A stretch of 64,000 nt of DNA, taken from NCBI GenBank assembly GCA_022841375.1, contig JALHRQ010000012.1, positions 1-64,000 of the forward strand, written 5' to 3'. The stretch comes from Burkholderiales bacterium (GTDB lineage Bacteria > Pseudomonadota > Gammaproteobacteria > Burkholderiales > SG8-41). How positions within the stretch are numbered: the stretch's first letter is position 1; each line of letters starts with the position of its first letter. The translations under genes and the position numbers were made by a program. Positions 43,460 to 52,077 of this stretch are shown piece by piece. The notes beneath the pieces are model-generated. The model searched no databases. It saw only the letters and a list, made by a program, of their open reading frames with translations, and was not told the origin of the DNA.

Positions 43460-44784
43460 ATCAACCTCATGGGTTGTTGGAACTGCTGCAGTTCGGACGG
43501 CATCCAGCGCACCACACCCGAAATGCCGTCGACCGACACCATCGAGCCCTCGGGGATGCGCAGCGTCGCTTCATCGACGCCAAGTACCATCGGGATGCCC
43601 CGTTCGCGGGCAAGCGAAGCGAGATGGGAGGTGCTGCCGCCCAGTTCCGCAACCACGCCGGCGACACGCTGCAGGATCTGCGACAGCGCAGGCCCGGCCA
43701 TCTTGGTGACCAATATTGCGCCGGGTGCGACGCGCGACAATTCGCATTCGCAGTTGACCACGCAGGCGAGCCCGGTGGTCCAGCCGGCCCCGGCGGGTTG
43801 GCCGCGCAAATGCGGCTGGCGCAACCAGATCGCGTCGGTGACGTGTTCTTCCTGGTCCGGCTCGAGGTGCAGCGGGCGCGACTGCAGCAGGCGGAAACCG
43901 GTGTCGTCCATCGCCCATTCGATTTCGACGGCCATGCCCATCATGTCTTCGATGCGGCGCAAATACGCGCCGAGTTCGGAAGCCTGCGCCGGCGTCAGGC
44001 AGGGTTCGGCGACCTTGCGCGAGCGCGGCGGCGCCAGCGGCCGGTGCGCGCAGTTCATCGCGTGGTAATGCGTCGGTGCAGCGACGGTGTCCTTGAGCCG
44101 GCCTTCGCGGTCAAGCAGGTAGCGGTCGGGGATGACTTCGCCCTGCGCGATGGCGGAGCCGAGCCCCGGGGTTGCATTGATCAGCATGTCACCGCCCGCG
44201 GTCTGGCTCAGCGCGCCGCCGGCAGTGCGCGCGCGCACCAACGGCTGGATGATCAGGCCCATCGCGGTGTCAGCGGGGTCAATGTTGTGAGTGGCCATGT
44301 AGCGCAGCGCGCGGGTCATCCACAGCGCCGCCCAGCATGAACGTACGGCGATCAGAAAATCGGTTTCGTTCTCGAGGTCAAGAAAACTCTCGAACTGGCC
44401 GGCAAAGCTCGAACCGTATCGGTCTTCGACCAGCGCCGAGGAGCGCACGACGATCGGTGTGCCGAACTGTTCGGCGAGATGCCGCCACGCCGCGAGCAAC
44501 TGGGCTTCGATTTCCGGGGCGATCGGTTTGTCCATCAGGCCGAGTTTCATGTCCAGCGCATAACGCCGCGCCTGCGGGCTGCTGTCGGTGGCGAACGCGC
44601 CGCGTGCTGAAGCTTCAAGGCCGAGATGACGGACCTGGAGGCGGTAGGCTTCGGCATCAACGCAAAAGCCGCCGGGCGTGGGCAGGCCGGCCTGGGTCAG
44701 CGCTGCGAGGTTCGCGCCCTTGGGACCGAAGCGACCGGGTTCCTGCGCCGCCGGGTCGGAAATGGGGATGACGAGTGTGTTCAT
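43456..44784 (-). CDS. PEP-synthase-like phosphotransferase lacking the PEP barrel
   Basis: The 442-residue protein starts with a PPDK/PEP-synthase N-terminal ATP-binding domain (GPKGANLAALTQAGLPTPGGF and VVRSSALVEDRYGSSFAGQFESFL). It ends with the mobile phosphohistidine domain (GGSTSHLASLARERGIP, with His387 as the expected phosphorylated residue). The C-terminal TIM barrel that binds PEP/pyruvate is missing, as in rifampicin phosphotransferases and PpsA/PpsB-type phenylphosphate synthases. It therefore probably transfers a phosphoryl group from ATP to some other small acceptor. The ATG at 44784 is 10 bases after the alcohol dehydrogenase stop, and its own stop overlaps the CMD start by 4 bases. 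Confidence 0.85.
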   Translation of the reverse strand: MNTLVIPISDPAAQEPGRFGPKGANLAALTQAGLPTPGGFCVDAEAYRLQVRHLGLEASARGAFATDSSPQARRYALDMKLGLMDKPIAPEIEAQLLAAWRHLAEQFGTPIVVRSSALVEDRYGSSFAGQFESFLDLENETDFLIAVRSCWAALWMTRALRYMATHNIDPADTAMGLIIQPLVRARTAGGALSQTAGGDMLINATPGLGSAIAQGEVIPDRYLLDREGRLKDTVAAPTHYHAMNCAHRPLAPPRSRKVAEPCLTPAQASELGAYLRRIEDMMGMAVEIEWAMDDTGFRLLQSRPLHLEPDQEEHVTDAIWLRQPHLRGQPAGAGWTTGLACVVNCECELSRVAPGAILVTKMAGPALSQILQRVAGVVAELGGSTSHLASLARERGIPMVLGVDEATLRIPEGSMVSVDGISGVVRWMPSELQQFQQPMRLI

Positions 44785-44794
44785 GGTTGCTCTT

Positions 44795-45838
44795 TCAGCC
44801 TTCGCGGCCGTCGATGACGATGCGCAGCACGCGGCCAGGGTTGCGTTCGTATTCTTCGAACGCCTCGGCAGTGCGCGACAGGGGATAGGTTGCGGAAACA
44901 AAACCGGCGACATCGATGCTGCCCGAGGCCACCAGTGCGATTGAAGGTTCCATGTCGGACGGCGCCAGTGCGCGCGAGCCGATGATGCTGATTTCCTTGA
45001 AATACAGCGGAAAGGTGCTGAAGGTCGGACAGCAGGCATGGCTCACGGCATAAGGCGAAAAACGCCCGCCGGGGCGCAGCATGTCGATGCCGGCCTTGAG
45101 CGTGGCATCGCCGCCGACGGTGTCGATGACCACATCCGCGCCGTCGCCGCCGGTGAGTCGCAGCACCTCGGCCACGGCCTGTTCGGCGCCGGTGTCGATG
45201 GCGTGCTGCGCGCCCATGCGCATTGCCATGTCGAGCTTCCATTGGCTGCGCGAGATCACGATGACCGGGCCGGCGCCCGCCAGCGCGGCGAGCCGCGCAT
45301 GGAGCAGGCCGGTGGTGCCCATGCCCAGCACCACCACGGATTCGCCCCTGGCAACGTTGAGCCGGTTCTGCGCGTGGCGCACGGTGGCGAGGGTTTCGAT
45401 CAGCGTAGCGTCGGCCAGAGGCATTTGCGCGGGCAGCGCGTGCACGTAGCGCGCCGGCAGGCAGACGAATTCACTCAGCGAACCGTCAACTTCGCGGCCG
45501 AACAGCCCGGCGTTGCGGCACAGGTGCTGCGCATTGCGCCGGCAGGAATCGCAGTGTCCGCAGGAGATGATCGGGTTGATGATGACCGGCTGGCCGGGTG
45601 CCATGCCGGCGACGCCGTCGCCAACGGTTTCGATGGTGCCTGTGGATTCATGACCGAGCACTACCGGATATTTCAGCCCCGGATGTTCACCGGTATAGAT
45701 GCCGAGGTCGGTATGGCAGACCGCGGTGGCGGCGGTGCGCACCAGCACCTCGCCCGGGCCGGCAACCGGCAGCGGACGCGAGACGATGCCGAAGCGCCGC
45801 GGCGCTTCGAGCGCTGCGGTCCTCATTACACTGGCCAT
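44795..45838 (-). CDS. Zinc-containing alcohol dehydrogenase
   Basis: This 347-residue medium-chain dehydrogenase has catalytic zinc residues in AVCHTDLG and GHESTGTIE, the structural zinc loop ISCGHCDSCRRNAQHLC with four cysteines, and a Rossmann motif VVVLGMGTTGLLHARLA. It oxidises an alcohol or reduces an aldehyde using NAD(P). It is the first gene of the operon leading to the PEP-synthase-like, CMD, hydroxyacid dehydrogenase and FAH genes, so its product may feed that pathway. Confidence 0.92.
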   Translation of the reverse strand: MASVMRTAALEAPRRFGIVSRPLPVAGPGEVLVRTAATAVCHTDLGIYTGEHPGLKYPVVLGHESTGTIETVGDGVAGMAPGQPVIINPIISCGHCDSCRRNAQHLCRNAGLFGREVDGSLSEFVCLPARYVHALPAQMPLADATLIETLATVRHAQNRLNVARGESVVVLGMGTTGLLHARLAALAGAGPVIVISRSQWKLDMAMRMGAQHAIDTGAEQAVAEVLRLTGGDGADVVIDTVGGDATLKAGIDMLRPGGRFSPYAVSHACCPTFSTFPLYFKEISIIGSRALAPSDMEPSIALVASGSIDVAGFVSATYPLSRTAEAFEEYERNPGRVLRIVIDGREG

Positions 45839-45901
45839 GGGTGCATTCCGAATCTTGTCATTTGCAGCGGCAGATGATGATCAGCCGCGATTTGAAAAAT
45901 G

Positions 45902-45933
45902 AAAAACGGCCGGGGAGGGTGTCCGCCGGCCGT
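45902..45933 (-). terminator. Rho-independent terminator of the M24 gene
   Basis: Read on the minus strand, ACGGCCGG and CCGGCCGT form an 8-bp stem with a 12-base loop, followed by TTTTC. It lies 19 bases after the M24 gene stop and separates it from the alcohol dehydrogenase operon. Confidence 0.8.
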
Positions 45934-45951
45934 CTGGATTGCCGTACCGGA

Positions 45952-47229
45952 TTACCGGCCAGGCAGCTTGCCGTAGTTACTGTAGCCCGGCATCGGGTCG
46001 ACGACGGTGATCTGCTCGACCGGGAAGTTCGATACGATCTCGACGCTGTCCTTGTGCACGATCAGCATTTCCTCGATGCGCACGCCCCACTGGTGCGTCT
46101 TGCCGTGCTGGGTTTCCAGCGCGAAGACCATACCTTCCTTGATTTCGATCGGGTGATCCATCGACCAGATGCGCGAGATGACCGGCTGGTCATATTGCGC
46201 GAGGCCGAGGCCGTGGCCCCACAGGTTGGCGGCCGCCTGGTCTTCTTCTTCATAGCCCCAGGTTTCTTTTGCCGAAGGCCACTTCGAAGCGATGTCGCGG
46301 GTGGTGGCGCCGACCTTCACCGCCTTGATCGAGTCGTAGAGCCAGCCCAGCGCCTGCGCGTAGACGTCCTTTTGCTCCTGGTTCGGCTCGCGACCGACCA
46401 TGTAGGTGCGGTAGTAGCACGACTTGTAGCCGTTCCAGGTCAGGGCGGCGAGGTCCATGAACACCATGTCGCCCGGCTTGATGATGCGGTCCGAGAAGTT
46501 ACGCCAGTTTGGCCAGGTGTTGAGACCCGAGGACACGATCACGTCTTCGACGTCTTCCATGCCGGGGACGTTGTAGAGGAATTCCATGATGTGCGCGGTG
46601 AGCTGGTTCTCGGTCAGACCCGGCTTAAGGTATTTCATGAATTCCCAGTGTGCGGCGTCACCGATGGCGCCGACCTGGCGCATGCACTCGTGCTCGTCTT
46701 GGTTTTTGACGGCGCGCGCTTCCATCATCGGCGTCATGCCGTCGGTCCAGTCGATCTTGTTTTCCTTGAAGATCTGGATCATGTTGATGTCGATGAAATC
46801 GACACCGAGCTTCTGGCCGTCGACGCCGGCTTTTTTCATTTCCTTTTTGAGGCTGTTGGTGAATTTGGTCACCTGTGCCAGCGAGGCAGGGCCGGCCGCA
46901 CCCTTGATCCACGCGTAGGAATACTTGATGTGGTCCTTCGGGATCCACGGCGAGTGCTTGGCGATGTGCACGCCGATGTCGCCCTGTTCGAACAGCACCG
47001 GAGCGTCGTCTCCGCACAGCAGCGCGTAGCGCAGGCCCGGTTTGAGGCGGTTCCAGCCAGGGGTCAGGGTGCTGGTGACGTAACGGACGTTCTCGTCATA
47101 CATCAGCAGCATTGCGCCGAGGCCATGCGCCTTCATGCGTTCGCGCGCGCGTTCCAGACGGTATTTGCGCAGACGATCCCAGTTGACGCGTTCCTGCCAG
47201 TCGAGTCCAACCATCCCTACGTTTGCCAT
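45952..47229 (-). CDS. M24 (creatinase/aminopeptidase P fold) family protein
   Basis: The 425-residue protein has a creatinase-type N-terminal domain (VRYVTSTLTPGWNRLKPG) and a pita-bread C-terminal domain. Expected metal ligands are D259 (VFMDLAA), H339 (LWGHGLG), E372 (ALETQHG) and E386/E387. The second Asp of the D-D-H-E-E set, usually in the D-x-T-R-T motif, is replaced: the text is SCYYRT with C271. The activity may be non-peptidase, as in creatinase or DMSP lyase DddP relatives. It is monocistronic, followed by a terminator, and downstream of a Bug-type gene. Confidence 0.87.
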   Translation of the reverse strand: MANVGMVGLDWQERVNWDRLRKYRLERARERMKAHGLGAMLLMYDENVRYVTSTLTPGWNRLKPGLRYALLCGDDAPVLFEQGDIGVHIAKHSPWIPKDHIKYSYAWIKGAAGPASLAQVTKFTNSLKKEMKKAGVDGQKLGVDFIDINMIQIFKENKIDWTDGMTPMMEARAVKNQDEHECMRQVGAIGDAAHWEFMKYLKPGLTENQLTAHIMEFLYNVPGMEDVEDVIVSSGLNTWPNWRNFSDRIIKPGDMVFMDLAALTWNGYKSCYYRTYMVGREPNQEQKDVYAQALGWLYDSIKAVKVGATTRDIASKWPSAKETWGYEEEDQAAANLWGHGLGLAQYDQPVISRIWSMDHPIEIKEGMVFALETQHGKTHQWGVRIEEMLIVHKDSVEIVSNFPVEQITVVDPMPGYSNYGKLPGR

Positions 47230-47347
47230 GTTGCTCTCCAGTTAAAAAACTGCTCTTCAAAATGCTTGTGCAATCCGATTTTCCTGACTATCTAAATCTA
47301 GCATGCGACCCAGTTTTGCTCAAGCGATGACCTGCTCCGGTGATTGC

Positions 47348-48325
47348 TTATTCCGTCTGGATCTTTGCGTCCTTGATGATCTTGCCGAAGCGCTCTGTTT
47401 CAGCCTTGACGAATTTTGCGAACTCATCCGGCGATTTGCTGAGAATCACTGGTACGCCGCCATCGCTGAGCCGTTTGTTGACCGTGGCGTCTTTCATCGC
47501 TTTTTGAGTAACATCAAACAGTTTGTTGACCACCGGGCGCGGCGTGCCGACAGGTACAAAAATGCCCTGCCATGAACCGACCGTCATGTCGAAGCCTTGT
47601 TCTTTCATGGTCGGCATCTCCGGGTAACTCGCGCTGCGTTCCGGCGCAAGAATACCGAGCATGCGCAGACGGCCTTGTTTGGCAAAGTTCGCCGTGGAGC
47701 TGAAGGTCGCAAACATGAACTGCACTTCGTTGGCGAGCAGGCCGACGGTGGCCGGACCGGCACCGCCTTTATACGGCACTTCAGTCGCAGTGCCGCCGAT
47801 GGTCAGCAGGAACATCTTGGCTTCCAGCGAATTGGCGCTGCTGGCGGCGGGGGAGCCGAAATTCAGCTTGCCCGGATTGGCCTTGATGTACGCGACCAAT
47901 TCCTTGACGTTTTTTGCCGGCAGCGAAGGATGCACCACCAGGCTGCCCGGTACGTCGACGACCTGGCTGATCGGGGTCAGATCCTTCAGCGGTTTGATCG
48001 GGAACTTGGTGTAATAAACCGGATTGATCGCCATCGTGCCGACGTTACCCAGGAGGAAGGTATATCCGTCTGCACTGGCGCGCGCGGCGGTTTCGACACC
48101 GATGTTACCGCCGGCCCCCGAACGGTTTTCGATGACCACCTGCTGGCCGAACTGTTCCACCAGAGCGGGCTGGATGATGCGGCCGACAAAGTCGGAAGCG
48201 CCGCCGGGTGCAAACGGTACGATCATGCGCACCGGACGGGTGGGGTAGTTATCCGCGCCGAGAGCGGCGCCACAGGCGAACATCGACAGCGCAGTGGCGA
48301 GGGCGAAACGTTTGCAGTGGAACAT
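47348..48325 (-). CDS. Bug/TctC-family periplasmic solute-binding protein
   Basis: The 325-residue receptor has a signal peptide (cleavage near ALGADN) and family segments YPTRPVRMIVPFAPGGASDFVGR, GAGGNIGVETAARA, LNFGSPAASSANSLEAKMF and EVPYKGGAGPATVGLLANEV. AAGGAG lies 7 bases upstream of the ATG at 48325. No membrane TctAB partner is visible. It lies between a Gfo/Idh/MocA gene and the M24 gene on the same strand. Confidence 0.93.
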   Translation of the reverse strand: MFHCKRFALATALSMFACGAALGADNYPTRPVRMIVPFAPGGASDFVGRIIQPALVEQFGQQVVIENRSGAGGNIGVETAARASADGYTFLLGNVGTMAINPVYYTKFPIKPLKDLTPISQVVDVPGSLVVHPSLPAKNVKELVAYIKANPGKLNFGSPAASSANSLEAKMFLLTIGGTATEVPYKGGAGPATVGLLANEVQFMFATFSSTANFAKQGRLRMLGILAPERSASYPEMPTMKEQGFDMTVGSWQGIFVPVGTPRPVVNKLFDVTQKAMKDATVNKRLSDGGVPVILSKSPDEFAKFVKAETERFGKIIKDAKIQTE

Positions 48326-48367
48326 GGTGGTCTCCTTTGGTGTTTATTTTATAAATACTTGTTTTTA

Positions 48368-49477
48368 TTATACTTTTTCATCACCCGGGGCGATGGGCAA
48401 CTGCACCGGGCGTTTCAGTTTAGCTGACAGATCGATGGCCTTGGTCAGCATCAGGCGATTATGGCCTTCCGCGGCAGTGGCGTGTTGCGTCGGTACCCCC
48501 AGCGAAACGCGGTTGAGCCAGGAGTTGGTTTCTTCGCGCATCGGTCCGCGCAGTTCGCCGAGCGCCATGTCACCGACCGGGTAGCTGGTCAGGAAGTCGA
48601 CGTGGCGGCGTTTGTCCGGGGCATATCCCTCGCTCTGGATCAGGTTGGTCGCGAGTACGATGTCGCGGTGGGTGTCGTCGATGGTCAGCACCCCTTCGGT
48701 GCCGACCGCGCCGACTTCAAGGCTGTACACCGCGCCCGGCCAGACTTCGGGCAGCGCCCACGAAATGACACCGTGGTAAATCGCGCCGTCATCAAAGCTG
48801 ATGGTGTAGCCGGTGCCGTCCACACCCTGCCAGGTGGGGCCCAGGGCCTTGTTCACCGAACGGGCATAGACCTCAACCGGTTTTTTCGATTCCATCAGCC
48901 ACATCACGATGTCCAGCGCGTGGGTGCCGGAGATCACCATCGGCGTGACTTCAGAACGGTTGTCGCTGCGTTTGTAGTTGTCGATGGCGACCAGGCGGTT
49001 CATGAAGGCGCGCGAAGTCACCATGGTCACGTCGCCGAGGGAGCCGGTGCGCACTTTTTCCTTGGCCACCAGCCAGCGGCGGCGGAAGCGCTGGGTGTAA
49101 CCAATCACCGCATCAACGCCGGATTTTTCAATCGCGGCGAGAGTCTGTGCCGATTCAGTAAGATCGGTGGCCAGCGGTTTCTCGATCAGCAGCGGCAATT
49201 TGCGTTCAGCGGCCATGATCACCGGGTCGACATGCAGGTGTTCGTCGGTGGCGACAATTACGGCATTCACTTCGGGGCGCGCCAGCAGTTCCTTGTAATC
49301 TGTAGTAACAAAATCGCCACCGCATTTTTCGCGGACGATTTCGCCGCGCTCAGGATTGATTTCGGCGATGCCGATCCAGCCCACGGTAGGGTGGCGTGCC
49401 GCCAGCTCAGCGCGGATCAGGCCGACGCGGCCGGCGCCGATGATGGCGAGGCCGATTTTTTTGGGGTCTTTTTTCAT
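48368..49477 (-). CDS. Gfo/Idh/MocA-family oxidoreductase
   Basis: The 369-residue protein has the Rossmann motif IIGAGRVGLIRAELAAR, EKPLATDLTESAQ with the catalytic-site Lys, IGYTQRFRRRW and THALDIVMWLMES with the family His. It resembles inositol 2-dehydrogenase-like members. It stands upstream of the Bug gene on the same strand. The repeat element at 49511-49719 lies just upstream and separates it from a second Gfo/Idh/MocA gene. Confidence 0.92.
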   Translation of the reverse strand: MKKDPKKIGLAIIGAGRVGLIRAELAARHPTVGWIGIAEINPERGEIVREKCGGDFVTTDYKELLARPEVNAVIVATDEHLHVDPVIMAAERKLPLLIEKPLATDLTESAQTLAAIEKSGVDAVIGYTQRFRRRWLVAKEKVRTGSLGDVTMVTSRAFMNRLVAIDNYKRSDNRSEVTPMVISGTHALDIVMWLMESKKPVEVYARSVNKALGPTWQGVDGTGYTISFDDGAIYHGVISWALPEVWPGAVYSLEVGAVGTEGVLTIDDTHRDIVLATNLIQSEGYAPDKRRHVDFLTSYPVGDMALGELRGPMREETNSWLNRVSLGVPTQHATAAEGHNRLMLTKAIDLSAKLKRPVQLPIAPGDEKV

Positions 49478-49510
49478 TTAAAAATCCAGTTCAAAATCAA
49501 GTTCAAGAGC

Positions 49511-49719
49511 TTAGCCACAGAGGACACAGAGAGCACAGAGAAATTCAAAAACCGGTAGATGATGATGTTGAGTCTTGCATGATCAGTGGTCTCGGGATTC
49601 GTCATTCCGGCGAAAGCCGGAATCCAGTTGACTCAGTAAAACTACTGGATTCCGGATCGCGCGCTGCGCGTCCGGAATGACGGTTTTTTCTCTGTGTTCT
49701 CTGTGACCTCTGTGGCTAA
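49511..49719. repeat. Nested dispersed palindromic repeat
   Basis: The outer arms TTAGCCACAGAGGACACAGA (from 49511) and its near-complement ending CTCTGTGGCTAA (to about 49718) enclose an inner inverted repeat. That repeat reads GTCATTCCGGCGAAAGCCGG (from 49601), ATTCCAG-type words, and CTGGATTCCGG to CCGGAATGAC (to 49682). Both word families are common intergenic repeats in beta- and gammaproteobacteria. No reading frame is supported. It occupies the whole gap between two Gfo/Idh/MocA genes. Confidence 0.85.
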
Positions 49720-49737
49720 AAAGGTTTTGGGGTTACT

Positions 49738-50808
49738 TTACCGTCCACCTACTGCAGCCAGCGGACGCGATTCCGGCAGCGGCAGCATCACCGGCTCATT
49801 GCGTTCGGCGGAAATGTCTGCAGCCATGTAGACCTCCATCACGTTGCGCGCCTGCTCGGCGGTGACCAGCACCGGACGGTCACAGCACACGGCTTCGATG
49901 AAATGAACGGTTTCGGCGTGCATCGGGCCGGCAAAGGCATGGTCGACACGCTCGCCGGGCATCGATGACATCGGCATCTGCATGCCGCTTTTCATGGTGT
50001 TGAGCATGACGTCGCGGTGGGTGTCGTCCACCAGCAGTGCGCCGTCGGTGCCGATCATTTCAATCCAGGTCGAGCAGGCGTTCGGGTAACCCGGCGGCAG
50101 GCTCCAGCCGGCGCCGATGACAAACGACATGCCGCTGTCCATGGTCACGGTGATCCATTGCGAGTCGGGTACGTCGGCGCCGCTGTTGGCGCGCATGATG
50201 CCGTAGTTCAACTGCGAGTAGACGCGGATCGGTTTCGCCGGGGCCAGGCACCACAGGATGAAGTCGAGATCATGCGTCGCTTCCATCGCCGCGGGGGAAA
50301 GCTTGCTGCGGCCGGTGATCTTGGCGCCGAGGCTGCGTTGGATGTGGCGTGACACCATCGCGCTGACCGGCTTGCCGATGGCACCGGTGTCGATGCATTT
50401 TTTGACGTAGGCGTATTTCGGATTGAAACGCTGCGAGTAGCCGATGGTGAATTTGACGTTCTTGCGTTTGGCGATGGCGATCAGTTCGTCGGCTTCGTGC
50501 AGTTCGACGGCGATGGGTTTTTCCATGAACACATGGAGACCGGCTTCGAGGCAGTCGCGGGCCATCGGGAAATGCAGTTTTTCCGGCGTTGCCGAAATCA
50601 TTACCGCGTCGAGATCTTTGACTTCGAGCAGCTTGTGATAGTCATCGGTGGCGGTTTTGGCATTGCAGGACTTGGCCACTTCGGCGAGGCGTTCGGGTCG
50701 GGTTTCGACGATATGAAGATCCTTGACCGCGGGATTGATGGCGCAGGTTTCTGCGCGGATGCCGCCGCACCAGCCGGTGCCGATGATGCCTACGTTGATT
50801 TGTTTCAC
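49738..50808 (-). CDS. Gfo/Idh/MocA-family oxidoreductase
   Basis: The 356-residue protein starts VKQINVGIIGTGWCGGIRAE with a GTG codon at 50808. The GTG is preferred because AGGAG stands 10 bases upstream, and an in-frame extension to 50886 would be basic and non-family. It has EKPIAVELHEADEL and IGYSQRFNPKY, and THDLDFILWCLAP with the family His. Substrate unknown. It is divergent from the LysR-type regulator gene and a likely target of it. Confidence 0.9.
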   Translation of the reverse strand: MKQINVGIIGTGWCGGIRAETCAINPAVKDLHIVETRPERLAEVAKSCNAKTATDDYHKLLEVKDLDAVMISATPEKLHFPMARDCLEAGLHVFMEKPIAVELHEADELIAIAKRKNVKFTIGYSQRFNPKYAYVKKCIDTGAIGKPVSAMVSRHIQRSLGAKITGRSKLSPAAMEATHDLDFILWCLAPAKPIRVYSQLNYGIMRANSGADVPDSQWITVTMDSGMSFVIGAGWSLPPGYPNACSTWIEMIGTDGALLVDDTHRDVMLNTMKSGMQMPMSSMPGERVDHAFAGPMHAETVHFIEAVCCDRPVLVTAEQARNVMEVYMAADISAERNEPVMLPLPESRPLAAVGGR

Positions 50809-50941
50809 AGCGTGATTCTCCTGGTGAGGTCTGTCTCGAGGCGTGGCGGACGCCAAATGCATGACCTGGCAATGGTAACCACGCATGCAGGAGCCGACAA
50901 ATACCGAAATGCAAGCCGTGACATATCAAATCGGCATGGCT

Positions 50942-51074
50942 AAACTGCTAAAGGCATGAACAGCAGTTTTCCGCACTGCAGCATTTGCAGCTATGGAAAA
51001 TTGACTTTTTGTAGCGGGAAAAATGGCACTTCACCGCATGCCTCAAACATGCTGCTTTGTTATCTCAGCAGTTT
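50942..51074. promoter_or_regulatory. Repeated octamer operator candidates upstream of the LysR gene
   Basis: AAACTGCT (50942-50949) and its exact complement AGCAGTTT (50962-50969) form an inverted repeat with a 12-base spacer. A third copy, AGCAGTTT, lies at 51067-51074, just before the LysR-type start. They sit in the 294-base divergent region between the Gfo/Idh/MocA gene and the LysR-type gene, where LysR regulators usually bind. Confidence 0.5.
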
Positions 51075-51102
51075 AGTCGGGTATTAATCACCGGGTAATT
51101 AC

Positions 51103-52077
51103 ATGGACCTGCGCGGTATCCGTTATTTCGTCCAGATCGCCGAACTCGGCAGCATTACTCGCGCCGCGCAGCACCTTCGCGTGGCGCAGCCGGCGCTGTC
51201 GCGGCACATTCATGCGCTGGAGGAGGAACTGGGCGTGCCCTTGCTGGTACGTTTGCCGCGCGGCGTACGCCTGACCACCGCGGGCCGCCAGTTTCTTGAC
51301 CATTGCCAGCGCATCCTGCGCGAACTGGGCCGTGCGCAGGACGAACTGCGCAGCGGCAGCGCCGTGGCGCAGGGTCGGGTGATTCTGGGGGTGTCGCCGA
51401 CCACGGGGCCGCTGCTGCTGCCCGGCGTGGTCGAACGCATGCGCCGGCAATGCCCGCAGATCAGCCTGAAAGTGGTCGACGGTTTCAGTAACCAACTCTA
51501 CGACTGGTTGCAGACGGGCCGCGCGGATGTCGCAGTGCTCACCAACCCGGTAAATTCACGTACGGTTAAAGTGACGCCGTTGATTTCCGAACCCATCGTG
51601 GTCTATGCCAAAGCTAAGCCCCGCGGCGGCAAACGATTTTTTATCGTGACAGATCTGGCGCGCACGCCGGTGGTGAGCACCGAGGCGATACGCCTGATTG
51701 CCGACGAACAACTGCAACGTTACAAGACACGGGTGCGGGTCGAAGCCGAGATCGATTCAGTCGAGGCGATCCGCCGGCTGGTATTGCGCGGCACCTGCAT
51801 GGCGCTGATGCCGATATCGACTTTTCATGAGGATGTGGCGGCGCGAAAACTCACGGCCTGGCCGATTGCCGACGCCAACATCCATCGTATACTCACGCTC
51901 GGCCAGCAGGCGGATCGCCGGCCTTCCGCGGCAATTGATGAGGTTGCCCAGATCATGGGCGCTGAAGTGCGCGCGCTTGCAGAAAGCGGCGTGTTCAGTC
52001 TGCCCGGCGGAAATATCGTTGCGGCGCGCGCGCCGCGGCAGAAAAAAACGCGTAACCAGGAGAAAGACTCAGCATGA
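51103..52077 (+). CDS. LysR-family transcriptional regulator
   Basis: This 324-residue regulator has an N-terminal winged helix (MDLRGIRYFVQIAELGSITRA then AQPALSRHIHALEEELGVPLLVR) and a substrate-binding domain with GRVILGVSPTTGPLLLPG. Its stop overlaps the start of the amidohydrolase gene by 4 bases, an unusual coupling for a regulator. It likely controls that gene and the divergent Gfo/Idh/MocA gene, in response to an unknown metabolite. Confidence 0.93.
   Translation: MDLRGIRYFVQIAELGSITRAAQHLRVAQPALSRHIHALEEELGVPLLVRLPRGVRLTTAGRQFLDHCQRILRELGRAQDELRSGSAVAQGRVILGVSPTTGPLLLPGVVERMRRQCPQISLKVVDGFSNQLYDWLQTGRADVAVLTNPVNSRTVKVTPLISEPIVVYAKAKPRGGKRFFIVTDLARTPVVSTEAIRLIADEQLQRYKTRVRVEAEIDSVEAIRRLVLRGTCMALMPISTFHEDVAARKLTAWPIADANIHRILTLGQQADRRPSAAIDEVAQIMGAEVRALAESGVFSLPGGNIVAARAPRQKKTRNQEKDSA

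Noticed and set aside
45598-47295. Very long open frame (565 codons) on the plus strand
   Set aside because: It lies opposite the M24 gene and the alcohol dehydrogenase gene, both with full family motifs. Its translation is His/Arg/Val-rich and matches nothing; it is a high-GC antisense shadow.
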